Notes under the pieces: model-generated
What the model was told of the DNA's origin: nothing
Databases searched by the model: none
What the model saw: the letters and a program-made list of their open reading frames with translations, nothing else
Position numbers and translations under genes: made by a program
Source: Burkholderia anthina
GTDB lineage: Bacteria; Pseudomonadota; Gammaproteobacteria; Burkholderiales; Burkholderiaceae
Reading direction: 5' to 3'
Assembly (NCBI RefSeq): GCF_902498995.1
Contig: NZ_CABVLY010000017.1
Span: forward strand, 1 to 64,000
DNA length: 64,000 nt
In this document: positions 49,717 through 58,301 of the stretch, in pieces
Numbering within the stretch: the stretch's first letter is position 1
How the letters are laid out: every line of letters begins with the position of its first letter

Positions 49717-50108
49717 AAAAAATCATCAATTTTAGCTATATCGGGCCATTATATTATTATCTGTATTCAATGACGGATGATGAATTGGATGATTTTTATA
49801 TTAATGATGAAGATGACGTGCGTCGGCTTTTTGGGGAGATGAGAGTAAGATTCGAGAGATTTGGGCCGGTTTCAAAAGCCATGGTTTCTGATGTTCTGGA
49901 ATATGTGCTCGTATCGAATTCATGGGAGGCTAATTGGAGGGCGTTGTTGCCGCAAGATATTCCATTGGATGAAATTGAGGATAAGCGGCAGTTTGTACAT
50001 GATCTTTTTGTTGCGCTGTTTGGTAGAGAACCGAATTCGGGTTTTGACTTGGAGGGTGTTGAGGTAAGTAACACTGTTGGGCCAGATGGTATCGATACGA
50101 AAATATAG
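49713..50108 (+). CDS. Predicted immunity protein of the RHS toxin
   Basis: A 131-aa acidic, probably cytosolic protein (MKKIINFSYIGPLYYYLYSMTDDELDDFYINDEDD at its start in short segments). Its ATG overlaps the toxin stop (ATGA), the standard toxin-immunity coupling. The gene is strikingly AT-rich compared with everything around it, typical of horizontally exchanged RHS tips. The acidic character suits binding to a basic nuclease tip (GYRKGGG). No named immunity family was recognised, so the role is inferred from position. Confidence 0.75.
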   Translation: MKKIINFSYIGPLYYYLYSMTDDELDDFYINDEDDVRRLFGEMRVRFERFGPVSKAMVSDVLEYVLVSNSWEANWRALLPQDIPLDEIEDKRQFVHDLFVALFGREPNSGFDLEGVEVSNTVGPDGIDTKI

Positions 50109-50172
50109 TGCCAGATGACTGTCCCCCTCCATCACTCTTAGCCGAATTGTGAGCGCGACGCAGGTCATACGT

Positions 50173-50442
50173 TCCGGTTTTGGGAGCGTATCGGGATGAG
50201 GAAACGGGGCTGCATCACAGCCGGTATCGGTATTGCGATCCGGATAGTGGGCGGTTTATTAGTAAGGATCCGATTGGGCTGGAAGGCGGCATCAACGTTT
50301 GGCAGTACGCGCCGAATCCGATCGAGTGGATTGACCTGCTCGGCTTGGCACGCACGTCAAGCGGCGGAGCGGGAAGAAAACCCACATCGAACAAGCCAAA
50401 TCAGAACTCCAAATGTCCTTGCAGGAAAGCGTGGGAGGTTAC
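50173..50442 (+). pseudogene. Orphan RHS tip (displaced toxin C-terminus fragment)
   Basis: The frame reads YRDEETGLHHSRYRYCDPDSG, then GRFISKDPIGLEGGINVWQY and IEWIDLLGLAR: a second copy of the RHS core end without the rest of the core. The cleavage motif DPLGL is changed to DLLGL. About 30 residues of a different tip follow (SSGGAGRKPTSNKPNQNSK) and then the sequence breaks at a poly-C tract where the HAD gene ends. There is no real start codon. Such orphans are stored or discarded tips that can recombine with the expressed rhs gene through the shared core end. No immunity gene remains with it. Confidence 0.8.
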
Positions 50443-51177
50443 TCAGCTACACCCCCCCCCTCCCGCGACAGGCCCACCCAGCACCCGACACAGCGCCGAC
50501 AAATCACGAATCGTCAGATGCCGAGACGGGGCGCGATGCGCGGCGTGTTCCGCTTCCGGACGTTCATCGCGCACGACCCAGGCCGCCTGCAACCCCGCAT
50601 TCAACGCACCGACGATATCGAGGTGAAAGTCGTCGCCGACGTGCAGCAGTTCCGTCGCATGCACACCGAGCGCCGCGGCGGCCGCATGAAAGATTTCCGG
50701 CTCCGGCTTCGCGAACCCGAACGCCCGCGCGCTGAGCGTCTCGCGAAAGAACTCGCCGCCGCCGGTCAGCCGCAAATCGGCATTGCCGTTGGTCACCGCG
50801 ATCAACGGAAACCGTGCGCTCAACCACGCGAGCGCCGGCAACGCATCGTCGAAGAACTCGACCTGGTTCCGCGCGGAATAGAACACGTCGTATGCGCGGT
50901 CGGTCAGCGTGACGTCTTCGTTCGCGCGTTCCAGCGCAAGCCGGATCGATCCGATTCGCAGCGCGCGATAGTCGCTGACGAGATCCGGCCGCAGGCGCTC
51001 GTATTCGTCGCGCAACGTGCTCAACGCGTGTGATGTCGGCAGCACGCTCGCGGTGTTGGGCGCATGTTCGGTCAGCCACGCATGCAGCGACGCTTCGGCC
51101 CGTTGGACGGAAGGTCCGAACGGCCACAGCGTGTCATCGAGATCGAACGAGATGGCGGAAATGTTGGTGAGGCCCAT
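50443..51177 (-). CDS. HAD family hydrolase
   Basis: A 244-aa haloacid-dehalogenase-type phosphatase. Motif I is DLDDTLW (FDLDDTLWPFG), motif II VTNGN, motif III lysine in FAKPEPEIFHAAA, motif IV HVGDDFHLDIVGA. Substrate unknown; similar proteins are phosphoglycolate- or pyrimidine-nucleotidase-like. The start at 51177 is chosen because motif I follows at residue 10; there is no clear ribosome site. The C-terminus reads GGPVAGGGGCS and is encoded by a homopolymeric tract (nine C on the plus strand at 50452-50460) exactly where the RHS orphan begins, so the original end may have been altered by the island. Confidence 0.85.
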   Translation of the reverse strand: MGLTNISAISFDLDDTLWPFGPSVQRAEASLHAWLTEHAPNTASVLPTSHALSTLRDEYERLRPDLVSDYRALRIGSIRLALERANEDVTLTDRAYDVFYSARNQVEFFDDALPALAWLSARFPLIAVTNGNADLRLTGGGEFFRETLSARAFGFAKPEPEIFHAAAAALGVHATELLHVGDDFHLDIVGALNAGLQAAWVVRDERPEAEHAAHRAPSRHLTIRDLSALCRVLGGPVAGGGGCS

Positions 51178-51247
51178 GGCGATGGAAGATACCACGCCAC
51201 TGCCGCTCACCACGGCCACGGGATCGGACGCCCCGTCAAACCTCACA

Positions 51248-52162
51248 TCACGCGCCCAGCCCGAAAATCAACGACCGATGCGCGCCGACTCCTGCCGCGA
51301 CCCCCGACGCCGATGCGAATGTCGCATTCGTCATCAGGCTCGACGCGTCGCCGGCCGCGAACACGCCGGGCACGCTCGTCTGCTTCCACGTATCGACGCG
51401 AATCGCCTGCCCGAGCGGCCCTTCGTCGAACGCGCAGCCGAGCTGTCGCGCGAGATCGCTCGCCATCTCCGTTCGCGCACCGATGAACAACGCATCGACC
51501 GGAACGACTTGCCCGTCCGCGAGCCGCAACGCGTCGATCCGCGGCGCATCGCCGAGGATGTCGACGACGGGCGATCGTTCGATGCGCACGCCGCGCGCGC
51601 CGAGCAACGCGGTTTCCGCTTCGTTCGCTTCGACGACGCCCTGCGTGAACCACGTCGTCGGCCCCCAGTCCGGAATCAGGATCGCCTGATGCACGGACAG
51701 CGGATGCGTCGCCAGCACGCCGAGCCGACGGCCCGCCACCTCGTAGCCGTGGCAATACGGACAGTGCAGCACGCTGACGCCCCAGCGTTCCGCAAGCCCC
51801 GGCAACGCGGGCAGTTCGTCGCGGATGCCGGTGGCGAGGATCAGCCGGTCGGCGCTCGCGCGGCTGCCGTCCGAAAGCGTTACGCGAAAGCCGCCGCTCG
51901 CGTCGCGCTCGGCGGTGCGCGCTTCGCCCGCGATCCGCTGCACGGTCGGATAGGCCGCCAGTTGCGCGGCGGCTTGCGCGACGATCTCCGCAGGCGGCTT
52001 GCCGTCCTGCCCGAAAAAACCGTGCGCCTGTTCGGCGAAGCGATTGCGCGGCCGGCCCGCGTCGATCACGAGCACGCGGCGTCGCGCCCGCGCGAGCTGC
52101 ATCGCGGCCGACAGCCCGGCAAAGCTGCCGCCGACCACGATCACGTCATGATGCATCTGCAT
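51248..52162 (-). CDS. Thioredoxin-reductase-like FAD/NAD(P)H flavoprotein
   Basis: A 304-aa two-domain flavoprotein. The FAD-binding motif is VIVVGGSFAGLSAAMQLARARR at the N-terminus. The redox motif CPYC (VLHCPYCHGYEVAG) has the thioredoxin-reductase placement, and GVFAAGDASS near the C-terminus is the second FAD motif. It may reduce a disulfide partner or small molecule; there is no thioredoxin gene beside it. The start at 52162 is set by AAGGAG seven bases upstream. It is divergent from the Rrf2 regulator gene, with a 12-bp inverted repeat between the two. Confidence 0.87.
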   Translation of the reverse strand: MQMHHDVIVVGGSFAGLSAAMQLARARRRVLVIDAGRPRNRFAEQAHGFFGQDGKPPAEIVAQAAAQLAAYPTVQRIAGEARTAERDASGGFRVTLSDGSRASADRLILATGIRDELPALPGLAERWGVSVLHCPYCHGYEVAGRRLGVLATHPLSVHQAILIPDWGPTTWFTQGVVEANEAETALLGARGVRIERSPVVDILGDAPRIDALRLADGQVVPVDALFIGARTEMASDLARQLGCAFDEGPLGQAIRVDTWKQTSVPGVFAAGDASSLMTNATFASASGVAAGVGAHRSLIFGLGA

Positions 52163-52240
52163 GTGTCCACTCCTTTCCTGATTCCTGAATTGATACGAAC
52201 GAAAGACGTGCTTCGATGGCGGCCAACTCATGAAACACGA

Positions 52241-52281
52241 GAAGTTGCATGATAGGTCGGTGATATCATTCATGCAACTTC
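52241..52281. promoter_or_regulatory. Long inverted repeat, probable Rrf2 operator
   Basis: GAAGTTGCATGA (52241-52252) and TCATGCAACTTC (52270-52281) are perfect 12-bp arms with a 17-base spacer, in the divergent region of the flavoprotein and Rrf2 genes. The AAG-N-TGCA core resembles sites of NsrR-like Rrf2 regulators. An additional ATATCAT lies within the spacer. Confidence 0.65.
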
Positions 52282-52311
52282 AGAAGTTTCGAGAGTGGGA
52301 GCCGCCCGTCC

Positions 52312-52752
52312 GTGAGAACCGATAGCCGTTTGTCGCGCATGCTGCATGCGCTGATCCACATGGACCAGGCCGATGGCCCGCTGACGTCGGAGGCGATCGC
52401 GACGATGCTGTGCACGAACCCGGTCGTCGTGCGACGCCTGCTCGGCGGGCTGCGCGACTGCGGCTACGTGCAGTCGGAGAAAGGCCACGGCGGCGGCTGG
52501 GCGCTCAGCGTCGCGCTCGACGACATCACGCTGCTCGACGTCTATCGCGCGGTGGGCGAGCCGCCGGTGTTCTCCGATCTGGTGACCGAGGACACGCCCG
52601 AATGCCTGGTCGAACAGGCGGTCAACGCGCATCTGTCGGCGGCGCTGAAGGAGGCCGAGACGGCGCTGCTCGCGCGTTTCGGCGAAGTCACGCTCGGCAT
52701 GCTGTCGCGCGAATTCGAAGCGAAGGCGGCGCGCCGCCGCAAGCCGCGCTGA
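52312..52752 (+). CDS. Rrf2 family transcriptional regulator
   Basis: A 146-aa winged-helix protein starting with GTG at 52312: MRTDSRLSRMLHALIHMDQADGPL, the HTH (TSEAIATMLCTNPVVVRRLLGGLRDCGYV) and the wing KGHGGGWALS. The three-cysteine Fe-S cluster set of IscR/NsrR is not obvious in the region where it is expected; there is one cysteine in TPECLVEQA, so cluster binding is doubtful. It probably controls the divergent flavoprotein gene through the inverted repeat. Confidence 0.87.
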   Translation: MRTDSRLSRMLHALIHMDQADGPLTSEAIATMLCTNPVVVRRLLGGLRDCGYVQSEKGHGGGWALSVALDDITLLDVYRAVGEPPVFSDLVTEDTPECLVEQAVNAHLSAALKEAETALLARFGEVTLGMLSREFEAKAARRRKPR

Positions 52753-53011
52753 TGCGCCGCAACATCGCCTTCGGCCCGCGATAACGTGTAGTCCGACGCA
52801 ATCCGGCGCGGCGCGAAATGCGTGCGCCGCCGCGATCTGTCCCCCAACTTCTGCCCGGTTCGCCCGCCACAGGGCAAAATACGGGTTTTCCGCACCCGCG
52901 AGGGTGCGTCCGAATCACGCGCCGGGCGGCGGCAGTGCGCAATCGCACGCCGCCGCCCGGCGCCCAGGCAAGATGCTCGCCGTGTCGCGAGCCCACAGGA
53001 GTCCAGACCCC

Positions 53012-53614
53012 ATGCCCGAATCGAACCTGTCCTTCTTCGGCCGGCTATCGCTGGCCGTCGGCACATTCTTCTCCGTGATCGGCAACCGCGAATTCGCGGC
53101 CGGCGTGCTGCGCGTGCGCGACGGCGCCCCGGCACCGGTTGCACCCGCACCGGCTCCGGCCCCGGTTGCGCCGGCTGCTGCACCTGCCCCGGCGCCTGCG
53201 CCCGTGAAGGCGCCGGCCCCCGAGCTGCGCGAAGCGAGCCCGCAAGCGGCCCTGCAACTGCTCGGCCTGCTGCAGCGCGACGCCCGCTTCATCGATTTCG
53301 TCGAGGAAGACATCGCCGGCTACGGCGACGCCGACATCGGCGCCGCCGCACGCCTCGTGCACGACGGCTGCCGCGCCGCGCTGCGCGAACACTTCACGAT
53401 CGTGCCGGTGCGCGACGAAGCCGAAGGCAGCCGCGTGACGCTGCCGGCCGGCTTCGACGCGACGGCCGTGCGCGTGACGGGCAACGTGGTCGGCTCGGCA
53501 CCTTTCACGGGCACGGTCAGCCATCGCGGCTGGCGGGTGGCCGACGTGCGCCTGCCGAAGCTGACGGGCAGCCACGACGCATCGGTCATCGCACCGGCGG
53601 AGGTGGAACTGTGA
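53012..53614 (+). CDS. DUF2760 domain protein
   Basis: A 200-aa protein. The N-terminus (LSFFGRLSLAVGTFFSVIGN) is hydrophobic and may be a membrane-associated helix. An Ala/Pro repeat linker covers about residues 38-75, and the DUF2760 domain follows (ALQLLGLLQRDARFIDFVEEDIAGYGDADIGAAARLVHDGCR). Function unknown. Its stop overlaps the GTG start of the first Hsp70-like gene (GTGA), so the proteins are made together and may form a chaperone module in which this is the adaptor. AGGAG lies ten bases before the ATG. Confidence 0.85.
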   Translation: MPESNLSFFGRLSLAVGTFFSVIGNREFAAGVLRVRDGAPAPVAPAPAPAPVAPAAAPAPAPAPVKAPAPELREASPQAALQLLGLLQRDARFIDFVEEDIAGYGDADIGAAARLVHDGCRAALREHFTIVPVRDEAEGSRVTLPAGFDATAVRVTGNVVGSAPFTGTVSHRGWRVADVRLPKLTGSHDASVIAPAEVEL

Positions 53615-55452
53615 GCGATCCGCGCTATTCGATCGGTATCGACCTCGGGACGACTCACTGCGCGCTGTCGTACGTCGACAGCGCCGCGAGCGACGGCGAA
53701 AAGATCACGCAGCAGGTGCTGCCGATCGCGCAGCTGACCGCGCCGGGCGCGCTGGAGTCGCGCGACCTGCTGCCGTCGTTCCTCTATCTTCCGCATGAAA
53801 GCGAGCTGACGCAGGGCGACCTGACGCTGCCGTGGACGGCCTCGCGCGGCTTCGCGGTCGGCGAGATGGCGCGCACCCGCGGCGCGGGCACGCCGATCCG
53901 TCTCGTGTCGAGCGCGAAGAGCTGGCTGTGCCACCCGGGCGTCGACCGCCGCGCGGCGATCCTGCCGAGCGATGCGCCGCCCGAAGTGTCGCGCGTGTCG
54001 CCGCTGGAAAGCTCGATCCGCTACCTGACGCACCTGCGCGAAGCGTGGGACCACACGCATCCCGATGCGCCGTTCGCGGATCAGGACGTGACGGTCACGA
54101 TCCCCGCGTCGTTCGACCCGGCCGCGCGCGAACTGACGGCGGAAGCCGCCCGCGCCGCTGGCTACTCGCGGATGACGCTGCTCGAGGAGCCGCAAGCGGC
54201 GCTCTACAGCTGGATCCAGAAGAGCGAAGGCGGCTGGCGCAAGCAGGTGCAGGTCGGCGACCTGATCCTGTGCGTCGACGTCGGCGGCGGCACCACCGAC
54301 CTGTCGCTGATCGCGGTGGTCGAGCGCGACGGCAATCTCGAACTGCATCGCGTGGCGGTCGGCGAGCACATTCTGCTCGGCGGCGACAACATGGACCTCG
54401 CGCTCGCGCACGTGGTCGCGCGCAAGCTCGCGCAGCAGGGCACGCAGGCCGATCCGTGGCAACTGCGCGCACTGACCTACGCGTGCCGCGCCGCGAAGGA
54501 AACGCTGCTGTCCGATCCGGCCACCGACGCGGTGCCGCTCGTTGTGCCGAGCCGCGGCTCGAAGCTGATCGGCGGCTCGATCCGCACGGAGCTCACGCGC
54601 GCGGAACTCACGCAGACGATCCTCGAAGGCTTCTTCCCGCAAGTCGACGCGGCGGCGCGCCCGGTGAGCCGCGCGCGTGTCGGCCTCACGCAGCTCGGCC
54701 TGCCGTATGCGCAGGACGCGGGCATCACGCGCCATCTCGCGGCGTTCCTCGGCCGTCAGGTCGCGGCGCTCGACGCGCTCGAAGGCGTGCAGCGCACGCT
54801 GCCGCAAGGCGCGACGTTCCTGCATCCGACCGCGGTGCTGTTCAACGGTGGCGTGTTCAAGTCGACGCTGCTCACGCAGCGCGTGCTCGATACGCTCAAC
54901 AGCTGGCTCGCCGCCGAAGGCGCGCCGCCCGCGCGTCTGCTCGAAGGCGCGGATCTCGATCTCGCGGTCGCGCGCGGCGCGGCGTACTACGGCTTCGTGA
55001 AGCGCGGCCGTGGCGTGCGCATTCGCGGCGGCACGGCGCGTGCGTACTACGTCGCGATCGAGTCGGCGATGCCGGCGGTGCCGGGGCTCGAACCGCCGGT
55101 GCAGGCGCTGTGCGTCGCGCCGTTCGGGATGGAGGAAGGCTCGGACGCGGCGCTGCCGCCGCAGGAGTTCGGCCTCGTCGTCGGCGAACCGGTGCAGTTC
55201 CGTTTCTTCGGTTCGTCGGTGCGACGCCAGGACCAGGTCGGCACGCTGCTCGACTACTGGTCGCCGGAAGAGCTGCAGGAACTCGAGGAAATCCAGGCGA
55301 CGCTGCCCGCCGAAGGGCGCACGGTCGGCGAGATCGTGCCGGTGAAGCTGCATGCGCGCGTGACCGAAGCCGGCACGCTCGAACTCGAGGCGATCCCGAG
55401 CGGCACGGACGAGCGCTGGAAGGTCGAGTTCGACGTGCGCGGCGCCGCCTGA
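53611..55452 (+). CDS. Hsp70 family (DnaK-like) protein, first copy
   Basis: A 613-aa actin-fold ATPase. Nucleotide-binding motifs: phosphate 1 YSIGIDLGTTHCALSYVD, connecting/phosphate 2 LCVDVGGGTTDLSLIAV and GGDNMDLALAHVVA; VTVTIPASFDPAARELT is the DnaK-type segment. The C-terminal part after about residue 440 is divergent from the DnaK substrate domain, and the EEVD-like or acidic tail is missing. It starts with GTG overlapping the DUF2760 stop and ends five bases before a second, longer Hsp70-like gene. No J-protein or GrpE gene is nearby, so it may work with a dedicated partner. Confidence 0.9.
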   Translation: MSDPRYSIGIDLGTTHCALSYVDSAASDGEKITQQVLPIAQLTAPGALESRDLLPSFLYLPHESELTQGDLTLPWTASRGFAVGEMARTRGAGTPIRLVSSAKSWLCHPGVDRRAAILPSDAPPEVSRVSPLESSIRYLTHLREAWDHTHPDAPFADQDVTVTIPASFDPAARELTAEAARAAGYSRMTLLEEPQAALYSWIQKSEGGWRKQVQVGDLILCVDVGGGTTDLSLIAVVERDGNLELHRVAVGEHILLGGDNMDLALAHVVARKLAQQGTQADPWQLRALTYACRAAKETLLSDPATDAVPLVVPSRGSKLIGGSIRTELTRAELTQTILEGFFPQVDAAARPVSRARVGLTQLGLPYAQDAGITRHLAAFLGRQVAALDALEGVQRTLPQGATFLHPTAVLFNGGVFKSTLLTQRVLDTLNSWLAAEGAPPARLLEGADLDLAVARGAAYYGFVKRGRGVRIRGGTARAYYVAIESAMPAVPGLEPPVQALCVAPFGMEEGSDAALPPQEFGLVVGEPVQFRFFGSSVRRQDQVGTLLDYWSPEELQELEEIQATLPAEGRTVGEIVPVKLHARVTEAGTLELEAIPSGTDERWKVEFDVRGAA

Positions 55453-55457
55453 GCGCG

Positions 55458-58214
55458 ATGAAGCGCTATACGGTCGGCATCGACCTCGGCACGAGCAACA
55501 CGGTCGTCGCGTACGTCGAGGCCGGTTCCGACGCGATCCGCGTATTCGACGTCGAGCAGCTGGTCGGCCCCGGCGCGGTGGCGGCGCAGCCGCTGCTGCC
55601 GTCGGTGCGCTATCACCCGGCGGCGGGCGAACTGCCGCCGGACGCGCTGCGCCTGCCGTGGGCGGCCGATCCGAAGGCCGGCACGAAGGCGGGCGCCGCC
55701 GAGGCACCGCCGGCCGTGATCGGCCGCTATGCGCGCACGCTCGGCGCGCAGGTGCCGGGCCGGCTCGTGACCAGCGCGAAGAGCTGGTTGTCGCACGCAT
55801 CGGTCGACCGGCTCGCGGCGATCCTGCCGTGGGGCGCGGCCGACGGCGTCGACAAGGTGTCGCCGGTCGATGCGAGCGCGAGCTATCTCGCGCACGTGCG
55901 TGCCGCCTGGGACGCACGCTTTCCCGATGCGCCGCTCGCGAAGCAGGACGTGATCCTCACGGTGCCTGCGTCGTTCGACGACGGCGCGCGCGCATTGACG
56001 GTCGAGGCCGCCCGGCGCGCGAAACTGCCGGCGCTGCGGCTGCTGGAAGAGCCGCAGGCCGCGTTCTACGACTGGTTGTACGGCCAGCGCGCGACGTTGC
56101 GCGACACGTTCGCCGCGGCGCGGCGCGTGCTGATCTGCGACGTCGGCGGCGGCACGACCGACCTCACGCTCGTCGACGTCGCGCCGGGCGACGACGGCGA
56201 GCCTACCTTCACGCGCGTCGGCGTCGGCAATCACCTGATGCTCGGCGGCGACAACATGGATCTCGCGCTCGCGCGCCTGGTCGAGACGCGGCTGACCGAG
56301 CCCGGCACGCGGCTGTCGGCCGCGAGCCTGTCGCAGCTCGTCGAGCGCTGCCGCGCGGCGAAGGAGCGGCTGCTCGGCGACGATGCGCCCGCGTCCGTCA
56401 CCGTGACGTTGCTCGGCGCGGGCAGCAAGCTCGTCGGCGGTGCGCGCTCGGCGGAGCTCACGCGGCAGGAAGTCGAGCAGATCGTCGTCGACGGGTTCTT
56501 TCCGCAGGTCGCGGCCGGCGAGCTGCCGCGCCGCGCGCGGGCCGCGATCGTCGAATTCGGGTTGCCGTATGCGAGCGACCCGGCCGTCACGCGGCACGTC
56601 GCCGCGTTCCTGAACCGTCATGCGGAAGGCCCGCTGCCCGACACGCTGCTGCTCAACGGCGGCGTGTTCCGCGCGGGCGCGCTCGCCGGCCGTCTCGCGC
56701 AGACGCTCGGTGCGTGGCGCGGCGCGCCGCTCGACGTGCTGCACAACGCGCATCCGGACGTCGCGGTCGCGCGCGGCGCGGTGGCCTACGGGCTCGCGCG
56801 GGCAGGGCATGCGCCGCGCATCGGCGGCGGCTCGGCGCGCAGCTATTTCCTGGTGCTGGACGATGGCGCCGGCGACGCGGCGGCGCGCGGCGTCTGTCTG
56901 TTGCCGCGCGGTTCGGAAGAAGGCCGCGAGATCCGGCTCGAGGATCGCACGTTCGCGCTGCAGCTCGCGCAGCCGGTGCGTTTCCACCTCGTGTCGACGG
57001 TGGCCGACACCGTGTACCAGCCCGGCGATCTCGTCGACCTGGACGGCGGCGATTTCGTGCGGCTGCCGCCGATCGCGACGGTCGTCGACCGCAAGGCCGG
57101 CAGCGATGCGCGCGAAACGCCGGTGAAACTCACCGCGTCGCTGACCGAGGTCGGCACGCTCGAAATGCACTGCATCGCGACCGACGATGCGTCGCGCCGC
57201 TGGCGGCTCGAATTCCAGCTGCGCGGCGATGCGCCCGCGCAGGGCGACGACGCCGCGCTCGCGCGCCATCCGCGTCTGGACCAGGCGCTCGAGTTGATCG
57301 ACCGTTCGTTCGGCGGCAAGGCGGCGGACGTCACGCCGAAGGATACGCGACGGTTGCGCGCGCAACTGGAGCAGGTGCTCGGCCCGCGCGACGAGTGGGA
57401 CGTCGCGCTCGCGCGCGAACTGTTCGACGCATTGCTCGCGCGTGCGCGCCGGCGCCGGCGTTCGGCCGATCACGAACGCGCGTGGCTGAATCTTGCCGGC
57501 TATTGCCTGCGTCCGGGCTTCGGTCATCCGCTCGACGCATGGCGCATCGAGCAGCTCTGGCCGCTGTTCGACGACGGGATCCAGTACGTGAACGACGCGC
57601 AGGTGTGGTCCGAGTGGTGGACGCTGTGGCGTCGCGCGGCCGGCGGCCTCGACGACGATGCGCAGACGCAGGTGCGCGACGCGATCGCGTTCCTCGAACC
57701 GTCCGACGACAAGCGCCGCAAGCTGCCGTTCGATCCGGCCAAGGTCGGCCCTGCCGACATGACGCGCTTGTCGGCGTCGCTCGAGCGGCTGCCGGTCGCG
57801 CGCAAGGTGGAATTGGCCGAGCGTTTGATCGGGCAATTGCAGAAGCCGGCCGAGCGCACGCTGTGCGCGTGGGCGCTCGGGCGGATCGGCGCGCGCCGGC
57901 CGTTCTACGGCAGCGCGCACAGTGTCGTGCCGGCCGACGTGGCGAACCGCTGGCTCGACGCGCTGTTCGCGCTCGACTGGAAACAGGTCGAACCCGCGGC
58001 GTTCGCGGCGGCGCAAATCGCGCGCATGACCGGCGACCGCGAACGCGACTTGCCGGACGATACGCGCGAAGCGGTGATCAAGCGTTTGTCGGCGGCCAAC
58101 GCATCGGCGGCGTGGATCGACATGGTGCGCGAAGCGATCGCGTTCGATGAAGCCGACACGGCACGCGTGTTCGGCGAAACGCTGCCGGCCGGGCTGAAAC
58201 TATTGGCGGGTTGA
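55458..58214 (+). CDS. Hsp70 family protein with DUF3731-type C-terminal extension, second copy
   Basis: A 918-aa protein. The ATPase domain (about 1-480) has YTVGIDLGTSNTVVAYVE, ILTVPASFDDGARALT and LICDVGGGTTDLTLVDV. It resembles the preceding gene closely in motif order, so the pair looks like an old duplication. About 310 extra residues follow (from LARHPRLDQALELIDRSFGG), helical, Trp/Arg-rich, matching the DUF3731 extension known only from this Hsp70 type (AWLNLAGYCLRPGFGHPLDAWR). The start lies five bases after the previous stop. The client and role of the trio are unknown. Confidence 0.9.
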   Translation: MKRYTVGIDLGTSNTVVAYVEAGSDAIRVFDVEQLVGPGAVAAQPLLPSVRYHPAAGELPPDALRLPWAADPKAGTKAGAAEAPPAVIGRYARTLGAQVPGRLVTSAKSWLSHASVDRLAAILPWGAADGVDKVSPVDASASYLAHVRAAWDARFPDAPLAKQDVILTVPASFDDGARALTVEAARRAKLPALRLLEEPQAAFYDWLYGQRATLRDTFAAARRVLICDVGGGTTDLTLVDVAPGDDGEPTFTRVGVGNHLMLGGDNMDLALARLVETRLTEPGTRLSAASLSQLVERCRAAKERLLGDDAPASVTVTLLGAGSKLVGGARSAELTRQEVEQIVVDGFFPQVAAGELPRRARAAIVEFGLPYASDPAVTRHVAAFLNRHAEGPLPDTLLLNGGVFRAGALAGRLAQTLGAWRGAPLDVLHNAHPDVAVARGAVAYGLARAGHAPRIGGGSARSYFLVLDDGAGDAAARGVCLLPRGSEEGREIRLEDRTFALQLAQPVRFHLVSTVADTVYQPGDLVDLDGGDFVRLPPIATVVDRKAGSDARETPVKLTASLTEVGTLEMHCIATDDASRRWRLEFQLRGDAPAQGDDAALARHPRLDQALELIDRSFGGKAADVTPKDTRRLRAQLEQVLGPRDEWDVALARELFDALLARARRRRRSADHERAWLNLAGYCLRPGFGHPLDAWRIEQLWPLFDDGIQYVNDAQVWSEWWTLWRRAAGGLDDDAQTQVRDAIAFLEPSDDKRRKLPFDPAKVGPADMTRLSASLERLPVARKVELAERLIGQLQKPAERTLCAWALGRIGARRPFYGSAHSVVPADVANRWLDALFALDWKQVEPAAFAAAQIARMTGDRERDLPDDTREAVIKRLSAANASAAWIDMVREAIAFDEADTARVFGETLPAGLKLLAG

Positions 58215-58222
58215 ATGAAGAA

Positions 58223-58259
58223 CGGATGCATCGATCCGGTTCGGCGATCGATGCATCCG
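58223..58259. terminator. Bidirectional hairpin between the Hsp70 operon and ctlX
   Basis: A perfect 14-bp inverted repeat (58223-58236 with 58246-58259) with a 9-base loop lies between convergent genes, 8 bases after the Hsp70 stop. T-tracts are weak on both sides, but position and stem strength suit termination in both directions. Confidence 0.65.
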
Positions 58260-58301
58260 GTTGTGCCGGACTGTGCGCTGCAATGGCGAACAGGTGTTCT
58301 C

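Noticed and set aside
50173-50442. Second RHS core end as a functional toxin gene
   Set aside because: There is no core, no proper start, an altered cleavage motif and only about 30 residues of tip before the frame enters antisense HAD sequence.
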